Assembly: GCA_905250125.1 (NCBI GenBank)
Contig: CAJNOL010000770.1
Span: forward strand, 1 to 64,000
Direction: 5' to 3'
Source: Rotaria sordida
Lineage: Eukaryota; Rotifera; Eurotatoria; Philodinida; Philodinidae
Length of the DNA stretch: 64,000 bases
Shown piece by piece: positions 1 to 10,631 of this stretch. Positions within the stretch are counted from its first letter, which is position 1; the number at the start of each line of letters is the position of its first letter. The notes under the pieces were generated by a model. That model ran no database searches. It saw nothing but the letters and a program-made list of their open reading frames with translations, and was not told the origin of the DNA. The position numbers and the translations under genes are program-made.

Positions 1-1814
1 TTTTTTGTGAAATTTGAGATTATCTCTGTTTTTTTCGTTGCTGTTTACGGAAGAGACTAAATAGTATACTCTTTCATATAAAATAAAAGCTTGAAAATCG
101 TACTGTGAATGTAAACGATTGTGATTTTGACGGGATAATAACAGTAAATCACTCAATTCATAGAAAAGATGTTTTATATTAATTATAGATCAGAACAGAG
201 ATACATTTTTATCATCGTAGATCTTCACAGTTAAAATGTCAAAGAAAAAAAAGGTGAAATTCCATAATCGATAGTATTTTTTATTGGATGTAGGCATGTT
301 TGTTAAGAAATGATCTAGTATTATGAAAACTCATTGAAGATTGAGTAACTTTTGTATAGAACATTTCTTTATATATCGTTTCTTTTTTTAGTAAAATGTT
401 GAACTCTAAACTTCTGACAAAGAACTCCATTTTTTTAAATTTTCTAACGGGCAAGATGTTTTGAATAACTCATCTTTGATTAAAGAAAAATCAATGAAGT
501 TTTTGCTATTAATAGATCTAAATGGTATCTATTCGATATTTTTCTTTTATCATTACGAGAATACAGGTATTACAATGTAAAAAAATAAAAATTCATAACG
601 TTTGCTCATGTTGTTCAACATCACTTCGGTACTTATTTTTATTAGAATTTATTTCTCGATGACGGCTTTCCTCTTAAACAACACTGATTGTGTCCGGTAC
701 TCTTACAATATCGAAATATGCATAGGAAGCGATTCGTCATCTATAATAATTAGACGTTTTACACATAACGATAGTTTCCGTATATTGAAATCGTTCGATT
801 TAAACGTACTTCATGAATTAATCATCGAAATGTTAAACTAGAACACGACAATTTCCAGCACTTTTTTTTTTACAAATGTTTTCTTTCAATTATACACTGA
901 TTCTCATTCAAATATATTACGACAAGTTCTTGTATTGATGACAGAAGATAGATAATTTCATAATACATAACAAATTCTATTTAGTCTATTAACATATATC
1001 TTTTTTCTCCTTCTAACCGAAGGAATCTCTTCAGATGTCTCCTTCCGATTTCAATTATTTATTGCTGATATAATATTCTAGAGACCTCTCTGTACGACCT
1101 AAGGTTATCGAAAAAATTACGTTGTTGAATATTATCTTGAAACATTATCTTGATTTCAAGATCATGTATAAAGTAGCTCATAGATCAGACATACGAACTC
1201 TTCAAGCTCTAAAAATTTGTCCTATAAATTACTGTATATGAGACCTTCAAATAGAGATAGTTTCAAGATGAAATTCAAAAACACGATTTTTCCAATAACT
1301 TGAAGTCTTAGAGAGATCTCTGATAAATACACACACTAGAAATTCAATAGCTCTGTTAAGTTTCAATATAACTTCAAATTCTATTAAGGTTTTCACTAGA
1401 ATACTATAAGCAAAAAACATGATCATTGAAATCAGAAGACAACACCTAGGGAAGCTTTCTCGTAAATTACTCTGCCTAAGTAGTTTGTAATATTCAAGTT
1501 TTTTTCTTATCCTATTATAACGTTATTAACGATTTTAAAATTAGTTCCTTCAAATTTAACTTTATTTCATTGTAGCAAAAAGAAAATTAATTCTTTCGTT
1601 TTTGACAATGTGATCTAAAATTCCTAGAATCATTCTATTAAAAATCTTCACAGAGAAAATATTTCACAGAAATACTAATGAAACCTTATATTAACATGTA
1701 TTGCTTTTTGTACATTATATAAACGAAAATCTTCGGCTTTTTATATCGTCTACGTAAAAGCAATGATATGCAATTGACAAAGCCGATTCAAATTCTTATG
1801 TTTTTTGTTTTTAC
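1..1814. other. Non-coding stretch, probably GNPAT intron or 3' flank
   Basis: No convincing coding exon was seen on either strand. The 79-codon frame at 602-841 opens with TTG, has no splice-site context and resembles no family I know. Because the GNPAT exon ending at 1815 has a good donor (GTAAAA), this stretch is probably a long intron holding or preceding the last GNPAT exons. It contains one foldback element (about 1025-1450, listed separately). Confidence 0.5.
1025..1450. repeat. Imperfect inverted-repeat (foldback) element
   Basis: The sequence around 1030-1180 reappears as its reverse complement around 1250-1440, with the axis near 1215. Examples are gatttcaa near 1048 matching ttgaaatc near 1428, and atcttgaaac near 1132 matching gtttcaagat near 1260. 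The arms are diverged, with no coding capacity. This is a decayed miniature inverted-repeat element; family and exact ends are not clear. Confidence 0.5.
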
Positions 1815-4802
1815 CTGAGAATTAACTTGACATGCCAGTAGAATATAAGCTGGTTTAGCAAGTAAATGCAAACATGTATTTCGATACATAATCATTTTCA
1901 TAATAAGAGCAGCATCGACTAGACGATCACCAGTCATTTTCAATTTTAAATGATTATTTCCAGTAAGTTCAAATACATCTGAATAAATTGATAAAAGACG
2001 TTGTTTTAAATTATTTTTATCATTATTTGATGGCCAGAATATTTGATAATGAGTAGAAAAATCTTCAAGCACACTTGTATTCTCAATAAACAATGTATTT
2101 TTATCAATAAATAATTGTTCCATTGATATTGATCGATTTTTAGGCATCACTACTGACGAATTAAGAAAAGAAAATGCAGTAACAGTTATTGGATAGATTA
2201 TTGTTAAACATTGTTGTTCATTTACAATTCGATAAGAAAGTTCATTAAGAAAGTTTTGTTCGAATTCATTAAATCCATCTTGTTGACAAATAGAACGTGG
2301 TTGAATACCACGTGGAATACAACGGTCAAAAGTATCACAACGACCTGAAATAATTAAAAAGAATTTATAAATTTTTCAAAAAAAATAGATCAAACAAAAT
2401 TGCATTTTTTCTGACTAATTTTCTTCTATACAATATTCAAGATTTATCTACTAGAGGGAAATACCGAAAAAAAGATATATTTGATAACTAGATGCATTAG
2501 TGTGAAAAGGGTAATAGAAAGTTAGTGTTTATGAGAAATAGTTGGTGCATTTACGGCAAATAATGCATTTATCTTAAAAGCTAATTGATTGATACGACAA
2601 AGTTAAATAATAATAATAATAATAATAATAATCTAATCTGATCAACATGAACTCATTAAGTCAAAACATTGATAAAGAATGTTTTGAGCATGAGTACGGA
2701 TTCTTTTACTATCTGTTATTATATTAATAATATATTTCGATGACATATAGAGGTGTGAGGGACTACAATTCAGCAGACAGTCAAACACGGATTGTCTAGT
2801 AAGGAAAGAACTATCTGTCAGAATTTGACAGACAGTTTTCAGGCAAGTAGTCAAAATTTTAGTAAACACAATGCAAGAAAGTGGAAGGGAGCGCACCCAC
2901 CGCTAGTCTCTTGTTTATCAAGATTCATGAATATATCTTTTTTTTTGGTGATTAAAAATATTCATACCGATAACTTTAGTACTTTCATTGCAATGGACGA
3001 AAGCTTTTTACAATTCGAAAGTTTTTCTCATGTTCAATAAGTATCTTTTGAAATTCAGTCAGTACTATCTGTAATACTCAACAAATAATGAAAATGATAT
3101 TAATGAAGAGTATGCTTTATGCATAGTAATAGGACGAATGTCCTAAAGCCACCAGGATTGAAAGAGGAGTCGGTGACTCAGGAAACCGATCAGAAGATTT
3201 TTGCTAACGTTGATTGGATTTGGAAGGGAGGGTTATACGATGCTTTAGGAATTGCTGAGCGAAAAAACAATAAAACTCTAGAACTATACTGGAGAAAAAC
3301 GAAAACTTTTTTAAGATTTGAGATCATTCCCACGACTTACTTCCTGCTCTGGACTAGAGTGCATCGGGACCAACATTTTCGCACTCGGACCCAACTCGAC
3401 GGCTCTACTCCAAACACCCCTGAGCTCTAATAATTTTTCTTGTGTTTACTTCCCAATAAAAATCACAAAAACTTGATAAAATAATTTATTCAATAGAATG
3501 TTTCCTTCTTTTTTTAACCTCATTAATCTTTTATATCTTTCAATTCATTGTCAATGATAATTTTTTTTTTGTCCCTAATATTCTAAATAACATACTATTT
3601 GGTTTATTTTCTTGTCGTTTTTTAAATAATTCATAAGCATCATGTATATGAATTGGTTGACTAAATTTGACAATCATTGTTCCAAATGATTTTTTTAATA
3701 TTTGTATTGATTTAAATAAACCACTTTTTGATTCTTTTGGTTTTGGTATACCTAATAATTCATTTGCATGTAAATTATCTTCTAAAACTTTTTCATAATT
3801 AATTGAAATAGGTATTAATATTAAATTATCAATTTGTCGATGAAAATAACATTCTAAACATGATTTTAACATACCTTGTCGAACAGGTAATAAAGTTTTT
3901 AATGTTCTTGAACGTGCACCTTCAATAAAAAATTCTAATGGATAATCTCCATGTATCACATGTGTTTTAACATATTCATCAAATATAGTCCAATAAAGTA
4001 AATCTGTACGAAATGAACGACGTATAAAAAATGCACCACAATGACGAAGTAAATTTGATAATAAACCCAGACCAAGAAAATCTTGTGCAGCTGCAATACA
4101 TGGTAATGGAATATTATATTCAAAACATAAATATGTTAATATAATAAAATCCATATAACTTCGATGTGTTGGTAAATAAATAATTCTTGGTGATGTTATA
4201 TAATGTTTTGTTATTAATGGTGATGGTAATAAATTTCTATCAGAATTTATTGATGATGATGATGATGAACGTGAAAATGTATTTAATATAGCAAATAATG
4301 TTGATGATATTGTTATTGGTGATGATGGTATAGTTGTTGATGAATTTATTGGTTTTAAACAATATAAATGATATATATAATCAATACTATTTCGTTCAAT
4401 ATAAATATTTTCATAAACTTGATTAAATATTTTAGCAAATATAAATGCAAGAAAACGTGCTGATCGAAGATTTAAACGATGAGACATTTCTTGAATAATA
4501 GTTTTAGCTTGTTCATATGTATTTGTTTCATTATTTAATGTTTCAATTGTATATTTTAATGCTAAACTATTTAAAACATCAGATTTAATTTGTTCAGAAT
4601 TTCTTGGTAATATTTTATAATGTACAGGTGTTATTATTGATAATATTTGTGTATTTTTATTAATTAATTGTTTTGATTTAATTGATTGTTCTTTATTATC
4701 AAATAATGGATGATGCCAAGTTTTTAATGACCATAATAAATCACTTGATTGTCGATGACGATATATAATATCATCATATTCAATAGAATTAAATATTGAC
4801 AT
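1815..4802 (-). CDS. GNPAT: Dihydroxyacetone-phosphate acyltransferase (GNPAT), 3' end not found
   Basis: Peroxisomal acyltransferase that starts ether-lipid (plasmalogen) synthesis by acylating DHAP. Exons 4802-3596 and 2344-1815 join in phase (codon split 1+2) and give 579 residues. The PlsB-type motifs are intact: HRSYMD (H-x4-D) at about residue 213 and EGARSR at about 294, followed by a GNPAT-like ELLGIPKPKES block. Exon 2 carries the C-terminal region (YRNTCLHLLAKP resembles the vertebrate YRNQ...RPS block). Human GNPAT is 680 residues, so roughly the last 100, including the peroxisomal AKL signal, are missing; a good donor after 1815 implies more exons to the left. The start is the ATG at 4802, which directly follows a TTCTAG acceptor; the frame extends to a TTG at 4820, which I rejected. 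The 1.25 kb intron is unusually long for this window. Identity is confident; completeness is not. Confidence 0.85.
2345..3595 (-). other. Long intron of GNPAT (1,251 bp)
   Basis: It is bounded by a consensus GTATGT donor and a TTTCAG acceptor. It contains an (AAT)n tract near 2607-2630, a small perfect-looking hairpin near 2810-2840 and a locally GC-richer stretch at 3120-3430 with a 103-codon plus-strand frame that resembles no known protein. The right end of that stretch is rich in GGGT/GAGT words on the minus strand and may be a relic of a hAT-like element. I see no gene in it. Confidence 0.55.
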
Positions 4803-4840
4803 ATCTAGAATATAAAACAAAAATATATTTTTTTTTTTGT
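4803..4840 (-). promoter_or_regulatory. 38-nt intercistronic gap with 3' splice acceptor before GNPAT
   Basis: Between the thymidylate kinase stop (4843-4841) and the GNPAT ATG (4802) there are only 38 nt: an A-run, a T-rich tract and TTCTAG with the AG at 4806-4805, two bases before the ATG. No donor precedes it, so it cannot be a normal cis intron of GNPAT. It looks like a trans-splicing (spliced-leader) acceptor in a polycistronic unit. The acceptor is seen; its use is inferred. Confidence 0.55.
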
Positions 4841-5503
4841 CTAATTATGTTTCCATAATTCATCAATATGATTGTTTTTAATTCCATTAATACAATCTTT
4901 TACATATAAACGTATTTCATTTTGTATGGATTCTTTATCACGCATATTTTTATTATCGTTATCTAATACATTAATATCTTGCCATTGTTCTGATGATGAT
5001 AAACGTAATTGTTCAAAATAAAATTCAACTTTATCTTGAAAAGATTTTGTTTCATAACGTTCATCACCTGTATAAGATAAACTATTTGTTTGTTTATTAC
5101 GATGAAAATAAAGAACAAGATCAGGTTTAAGTAAACCAATATCACATGATTGACACCAATTTTTATCAAGACCTTTAGCTTGTGTAAATGCAATACCAGA
5201 ATAAGCATAACGATCAACAATTAATGTATAACCTTGAAGAAGTTTTGTACGCATTGTATCAATACATTCCCAACGATTAGCAGAAAATAAAAGATGAATT
5301 GTATGATCATTAAATTCAATTTTACGTTGTAAATAATTATCGATTAATGAACCTATTTCTGTTGAACGATTAGGAAATGCTAAACGTTCACAAAGAATAC
5401 CACATTCATGAGAAAGATAGTCATATAAAAGTTTGCTTTGTGTAGTTTTACCAATTCGATCAAGACCTTCAAAAATAATTAAAGCTCCTCGTTTCGTAGC
5501 CAT
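4841..5503 (-). CDS. DTYMK: Thymidylate kinase (dTMP kinase)
   Basis: Phosphorylates dTMP to dTDP with ATP, an essential step in dTTP supply. It is a single exon of 220 residues, close to the usual eukaryotic length (about 212). The P-loop is at residues 12-22 (EGLDRIGKTTQ), the DRY motif at 97-99 follows LIV, and the adjoining SGIAFTQAKGL is the nucleotide/LID-region signature of the eukaryotic enzyme. The arginine of FPNRST (about 46) is the expected dTMP-contacting residue. The start is ATG at 5503; a TTTCAG acceptor lies about 40 nt upstream. It sits between CEP95 (162 nt upstream) and GNPAT (38 nt downstream), all on the minus strand. No truncation is seen. Confidence 0.95.
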   Translation of the reverse strand: MATKRGALIIFEGLDRIGKTTQSKLLYDYLSHECGILCERLAFPNRSTEIGSLIDNYLQRKIEFNDHTIHLLFSANRWECIDTMRTKLLQGYTLIVDRYAYSGIAFTQAKGLDKNWCQSCDIGLLKPDLVLYFHRNKQTNSLSYTGDERYETKSFQDKVEFYFEQLRLSSSEQWQDINVLDNDNKNMRDKESIQNEIRLYVKDCINGIKNNHIDELWKHN

Positions 5504-5542
5504 AAATTATCTGACCATAGGATTATTATCACAGAATAAAAT

Positions 5543-5665
5543 CTGAAACAAAAGAACAAAAAAAACCTATTTATTTTTATTCTCATTAATTATACTGTTT
5601 AGAAAATTGAATTAGACAAAAACAAAGTAAAACTACATTTCTACGAATTCCTACACAAACAAATA
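5543..5665 (-). promoter_or_regulatory. Intercistronic region: poly(A) signal and splice acceptor
   Basis: Read on the minus strand, the 162 nt between the CEP95 stop and the thymidylate kinase ATG contain AATAAA (about 5568-5582 region) followed by a polypyrimidine run and TTTCAG with the AG at 5544-5543. Poly(A) signal followed by an acceptor is the arrangement found between genes in trans-spliced operons of other animals. No independent promoter motif is recognisable. Confidence 0.45.
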
Positions 5666-8600
5666 TTAAACTTTGGTCGTTATTCGAGCTTGAGTTAAAT
5701 TTTCTTTTAAACGTTCTAAATCTAATTGACGATAATGTATATAATCATCATTTTGACTTAATTGATCTTGTAATTGTTTTATATCTGATTCAAGTTGTTT
5801 ACGTAATTGTACACGTTGTTTATTTAATTCTAATTTATCTTCACGATCATTTGTACGTTGTATAACTGATTCCTTTTGTTCAAGTTCTTTAAACATATTA
5901 AGACGTTGTTGATAATAATTTTCAAGAGATTCTAATTGATTACGATAACGTGCAAGAAATAAAGCATTATATTCTTGTTTATATTTTTTCATTTCATGTA
6001 AACGTTCACGTTGAATACGTATCGAATCTTTATAAGCTTGTTTTAATATTAATTCTTCATTAGTACGTTTTTTTAATAAACGTTTTCGTTGATCAAGACA
6101 ATATTGTTGAAAATAACGACGTACACGTGCTTGTTGAATACGTTGATCACGAACTTTTGATTTAAGAATACGTTCAGCTGATTGTTTTAATTGAATATCT
6201 TGCTAGAAAAAAAAAGAACAGAATTTTATTTATTTTATTAAATGAAACAATAATGTTTGATTATATTACCTGACGTTGTAAACTACCTAATTCTTTACGT
6301 AGAATTTCAGTCATTTGATCGTGTTTTTCCTTGACTTTTTCAACCTAAAAGATATGATCATATACAGTACTGATCAAAAAATATAAGGTTAATAGATTTT
6401 TGATTTTTTTTTTATGATACCAGTCATTCAGTTTATGTTCAAATAGTGATTTGAATAGCCAATGAAATTCTCTATCAAATGCATTCCATACAGAAATTTT
6501 ATATGTAGACTATGACAAAGCGAAATTTACTATAGTATTGCTAAAAAAAAGTTAAAAACAGCAGTTTTTTTGTGATGCTTATAAATTCTTAAGGGCAGGT
6601 CGTACGAGATGCAGTGAATCCTAATTTTATTCAGGTTTCTATGCTCTTTACTATGATTCTTTTATAAACTGATTTTCACGCAGCCTTCTAGGACCTGAAA
6701 ACATTCGTGTTTGGTTGTTCGGAAATCTTCCTCGTATGATCCATATATGAAATTTCTATATAGAAGTCATTTAATAGAGAATTTTATTGGCTATTAAACT
6801 ACTAGTTGAATTTAAGTTGAATGCCTACGACCGTAGCAAAAAAAAATCAATAATATATTGGCCTTATATTTTTCACCGGAACTATAAATTTCTATGAAAT
6901 TAGAAATTCATTTAATAAGTTTAAAACATATAGAAAGAAAGGATTTATGATGATTATAGTTTTATGTATTAAACATTTCAATAAGAAGAAAACAATCACT
7001 TAAAATATTCATACACATGATGTGTTCTATTGATTTTATTCTCACAAGTTTTGTATGTTTTCTATTCTTACATCATTCATATTTCCTTGTTTAGTATTGA
7101 GAAGTTCAATTCTTGATTTAAATACATTATCAATGTGTTTACTAAATTGTTCATTAAGCTTGGCTTGCATTTCTGTTGAGACATAAATTCCAGGAAATTG
7201 TTCATTTAATACTTGAACTATATCATGTTCATTACCAAGTAATAAACGATGTTTATTTGTTGTTTTTATATTTGTTGGGGTATCATTATCAGTTATTGTT
7301 GTTGAATCATTAAATTCATCTTTATGTACAATTGGTCGTACGTTTAATGTATTTGTTGATGCACGAAGAAAACCTTTTTGTAATGAATTTTGTCTTATTT
7401 TTGATGAAGCTGAATGTGAACGATGAAGTTGAAATTGATGTTCATTAAGTCGTAATGTTGATGTATCTATTTCATGATGTTGCATATCATGACGTTCTTT
7501 CTTATTTTGTAATAATGTTCTTGTTGATTTATAATCATCAAGATCATCATTAAAATTTTGTTCAAGAAAATGATTTAAATTTGATTTTAAATTATATTGT
7601 TCTTGAAGATGATTTCGAATTTGATAAAATTCATCACTATGATTTAAACGATTACGTCCTATTGTTGTTGTACTTGTTGTTATTAAAGAATCTTGTAATT
7701 TTGGACTAAAAGAAAAATACAAAAATTTAAACGATTTTTGTTTAAAATTTAAAGAATGTTTCATAATAGCTGAGGATAAATTACCAACAGCATTTTTCAT
7801 ATTTTTTCTTGATGTAGAAGACTGAGATTTTTATCACATATATGTGTCTAATAAACATCTTTTATTTTACAAAGTATCAGCTCTCTAGCTAAAACTCATG
7901 ATAAATTGCATGAACAACATTAACATACATGAATTGTCATACTAGATTTTGTAATATTTTTACTACGTAGTCAATCGTGACAGAATAGTAGAGCCTATCG
8001 GACCTATTCTGAGCCTATCCGATGGACTGTATGGAATGATTAAGGATTGTTTCAAATATATAGGAATGCATTTATATCTAAAATCTTTTAAATTTAATGA
8101 CAAATTTTATTCTTAAATGTTCATCAGTTACGAAAACAGAATAGAGATTTTTCTGTGCAACAGAAATAATAGATAACATACTTGATCAATTACAATAGGT
8201 CATAGAAAGCAATGGATCATCATATGTTTATAAATATCATTGGTCAAGAAATAAATATATTACAAAAATCAAATATAAATATTTATGTATTTTAATCTTG
8301 TTCAGTTCATGTATGTCAGCACTAGTTTTAGTTAAAGAGCTAAAATTTTAGAAAATTAAAGTTCTCTGTTAGATTTATCTATATGATAAAAATGTCAATC
8401 TTCTATTTAAAATGATATCTCTTTTTTCGTTGGATTTCAATCATATTACTTTGTTTGTTCATGAGTATCATTTGGTTTAATAGGTTTTGGTGTTTGTTGC
8501 GATTGTTTATCATTAAGAATTAATGCTAAATCATCCTCAATATCATCATATTCTTTTTTATTACTCATCATAGGTGCATCATTACGTTTACTTTGTTGTT

Positions 8601-9735
8601 TTTTATTATATTTATCATTTGTTAAATCATTCAATAATAAACGTAAATCTGACGCTGTTGTAGACGGTGTATCTAATTAACGAGAAAAAAAGAAACAAAA
8701 AATTTCAGCTTTAAAATAATATATTCAAATTAAAAACCTTGTGATAATCGTGAAAGATTAAGTACTTCAGATGACATTTGTACTGTTTGTTCGAAACGAC
8801 ATAATAATGCTTGATATTTTTCTTGTAAATCTTCAACAACAGTATTATGTTCAATATTTTCTTGTTGACGTCGACGAGTAGTAGGTGAATTCGATGGTGA
8901 AACAATTGGACTAATTTCAGTATAAACAAGACTATTTGCAGCAGCTATATCATTACCAAATGCTCGTCGTCGATCAGCTAATTGAGCAATTTGAGCACCA
9001 AGAGATGAAGCTTGAACACTTGATCGATCTGAACTAAGAGGTGGAACTTGTATTCGAGTTCCATGAGCTAGAGAACAAAAAATAATATATATATATATAA
9101 ATTCATATTATTAAATCCTATTAGAAAATTTTTCAAACCTATTTCATCACCTTCTTGTCTATCATTTTTAATCCAATGATAAACATCAGTTAATATTTCA
9201 ACTAAATCTTCCATAGCATATAAATCTCCATTAGCTACTTGTTCACCCGATATATGTGAAAGATCAAATTCAACTGTATCAAAACATAAAGCATTAATTA
9301 CACATTGAATATTGTGTATTTCATCAGCAAGATTACGAACAGGCGTACGAACATCTAGAATATAAAAAAAGAAAAAAATATATATATTTGTTTGAAATTT
9401 CACTCATTTGTACTAACCATTTAATTGACATGAGCATATCTTTTCATAAATTGGAATGAGAACTGGACTGGCAAATTCACTAATGGAACGGATACGACGA
9501 TCAATACCAAGAGATTCAAGAAGATAATTTGTACCACGAACGATATCTAAACATATAATACTTGCAACTAAAATAATAATATAGCTTTAAATTTTTTTTC
9601 CAAAACTAGTCTATTGTCTTCTTTTTTCGAATTTTTATTTTAACACCTGACAATAAACATTTTGCTTTTGATTCTAGCAGTTATACACCTACCGATTCGT
9701 TCAGGTGGTGGTTCAATATATGGTTCTTGTACCAT
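5666..9735 (-). CDS. CEP95: Centrosomal protein 95 (CEP95/CCDC45)
   Basis: Centrosome/spindle-pole protein. Eight exons fit with consistent phases: 9735-9693, 9567-9418, 9354-9139, 9067-8738, 8672-8450, 7807-7072, 6344-6270, 6202-5666, giving 769 residues (human 821). The N-terminus is the CEP95 calponin-homology-like domain: IHNIQCVINAL...LSHISGEQVANGD corresponds to the human VQAVIDSL...LSHITGENI block. The middle is low-complexity, with a conserved NEHDIVQVLNEQFPG segment. The C-terminal about 200 residues are a charged coiled coil ending ESDIKQLQDQLSQNDDYIHY, which matches the vertebrate C-terminus. Least certain is the acceptor of exon 6 (CATCAAG at 7808), chosen because it keeps phase with the GTAATA donor at 8449. 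The intron at 6345-7071 carries a foldback element. It heads the CEP95-DTYMK-GNPAT tandem. Confidence 0.82.
6360..6893. mobile_element. Foldback MITE in CEP95 intron (family F1, mariner-like ends)
   Basis: A 530-bp quasi-palindrome lies inside the 727-bp intron. The left end, TA + CAGTACTGATC then aaaaaatataagg, matches the reverse complement of the right end (ccttatatttttcaccgg). Inner blocks also pair: aatagccaatgaaattctct near 6455 with the reverse complement of the sequence near 6778-6797. The flanking TA and the CAGT start are typical of Tc1/mariner-type miniature elements. There is no coding capacity. Related copies lie in two ZFAND4 introns. Confidence 0.7.
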
Positions 9736-10631
9736 ATTATTCTCTTAATCTAGAATACATATTATATGCAATCTGAATAGAAAAACAAAAGGTAAAAACT
9801 CCTTTTAATTATACGTATACAATTAATAAAAAACAGACAATTCTTTATGTCATCATCGTCTCTTTTTTCCTGAATATATATATATATATATATATATATG
9901 ATAATATTTATACAGAATGTATTTATGTGCATGTAGCATGAATAAATGAGTGTCTGGTTTGGTCAATATCACTAGCAAGCACGGAAGAAAAAAAACAACA
10001 AGACAATTCATCTTGTATCAAAGAAACATGAAAGAAGAAAACAAAATCGGAAGAAATCAAATAGAAAAAAAAAAAAGAAGCAGGAGAAAAATCAAATGCA
10101 ATATTATATATGAGAATCAAAAATGTTGTTATATTTATACAAAAATATACGGATTATCCTCAAATGACACTCTTCAGTACGAGGAGAAGAGAAAACCTAC
10201 TGTTCTCGCGAGTCATTCACGCGCGATTCTTGTTATAGCAAAAACAAAAAGAAAAGAAGAAATAAATAAATAGACAAAAAAGAAAGAAAGAAAACTAGTA
10301 AGCCAAGTAGGTTTGAATTGCATAGATATCAAAGAACAAGAAATGAAACACAAGATCGAATTCAGTGTAAACAAAACAAAACAAAAATAACTTGACTCAC
10401 GCATGCACATTTAAACGAGTTCATTATAGAAAAAGAGAAAATGTGAAAGTTGCTGTTATAACACATTTTACATATCATATGCAAAAAAAAAAGAAAAAGA
10501 AAAAGAGACGGAAAGATGAGCATTGAATTATATATTTATTTTTGTTTTATCAGTGAATACAAAAATAGAGAACGGAAAAGCAAAAAAGAATATTAAAGTT
10601 TTCCTTTTTTTTTTTTTTTTTTTGTCTTCAA
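9736..10631. other. Intergenic region between CEP95 and ZFAND4
   Basis: It holds the CEP95 upstream region (candidate acceptors TATTCAG and TATTCTAG in the 45 nt before the ATG), a (TA)n tract at about 9875-9900 and A/T-rich homopolymer runs, including a long T-run ending at 10623. Overlapping open frames on both strands at 9920-10410 consist mainly of AAA/AAG or TTT codons and are compositional. Confidence 0.6.

Noticed and set aside
602..841. 79-codon plus-strand frame
   Set aside because: TTG start, no splice context, no homology; short enough to occur by chance.
3119..3430. 103-codon plus-strand frame
   Set aside because: It lies inside the GNPAT intron on the opposite strand, in a GC-richer patch, with no recognisable homology; the frame is probably fortuitous within a mobile-element relic.
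4803..4820. Longer GNPAT start at 4820
   Set aside because: The codon there is TTG and it lies inside the splice-acceptor sequence; the ATG at 4802 is two bases after the AG.
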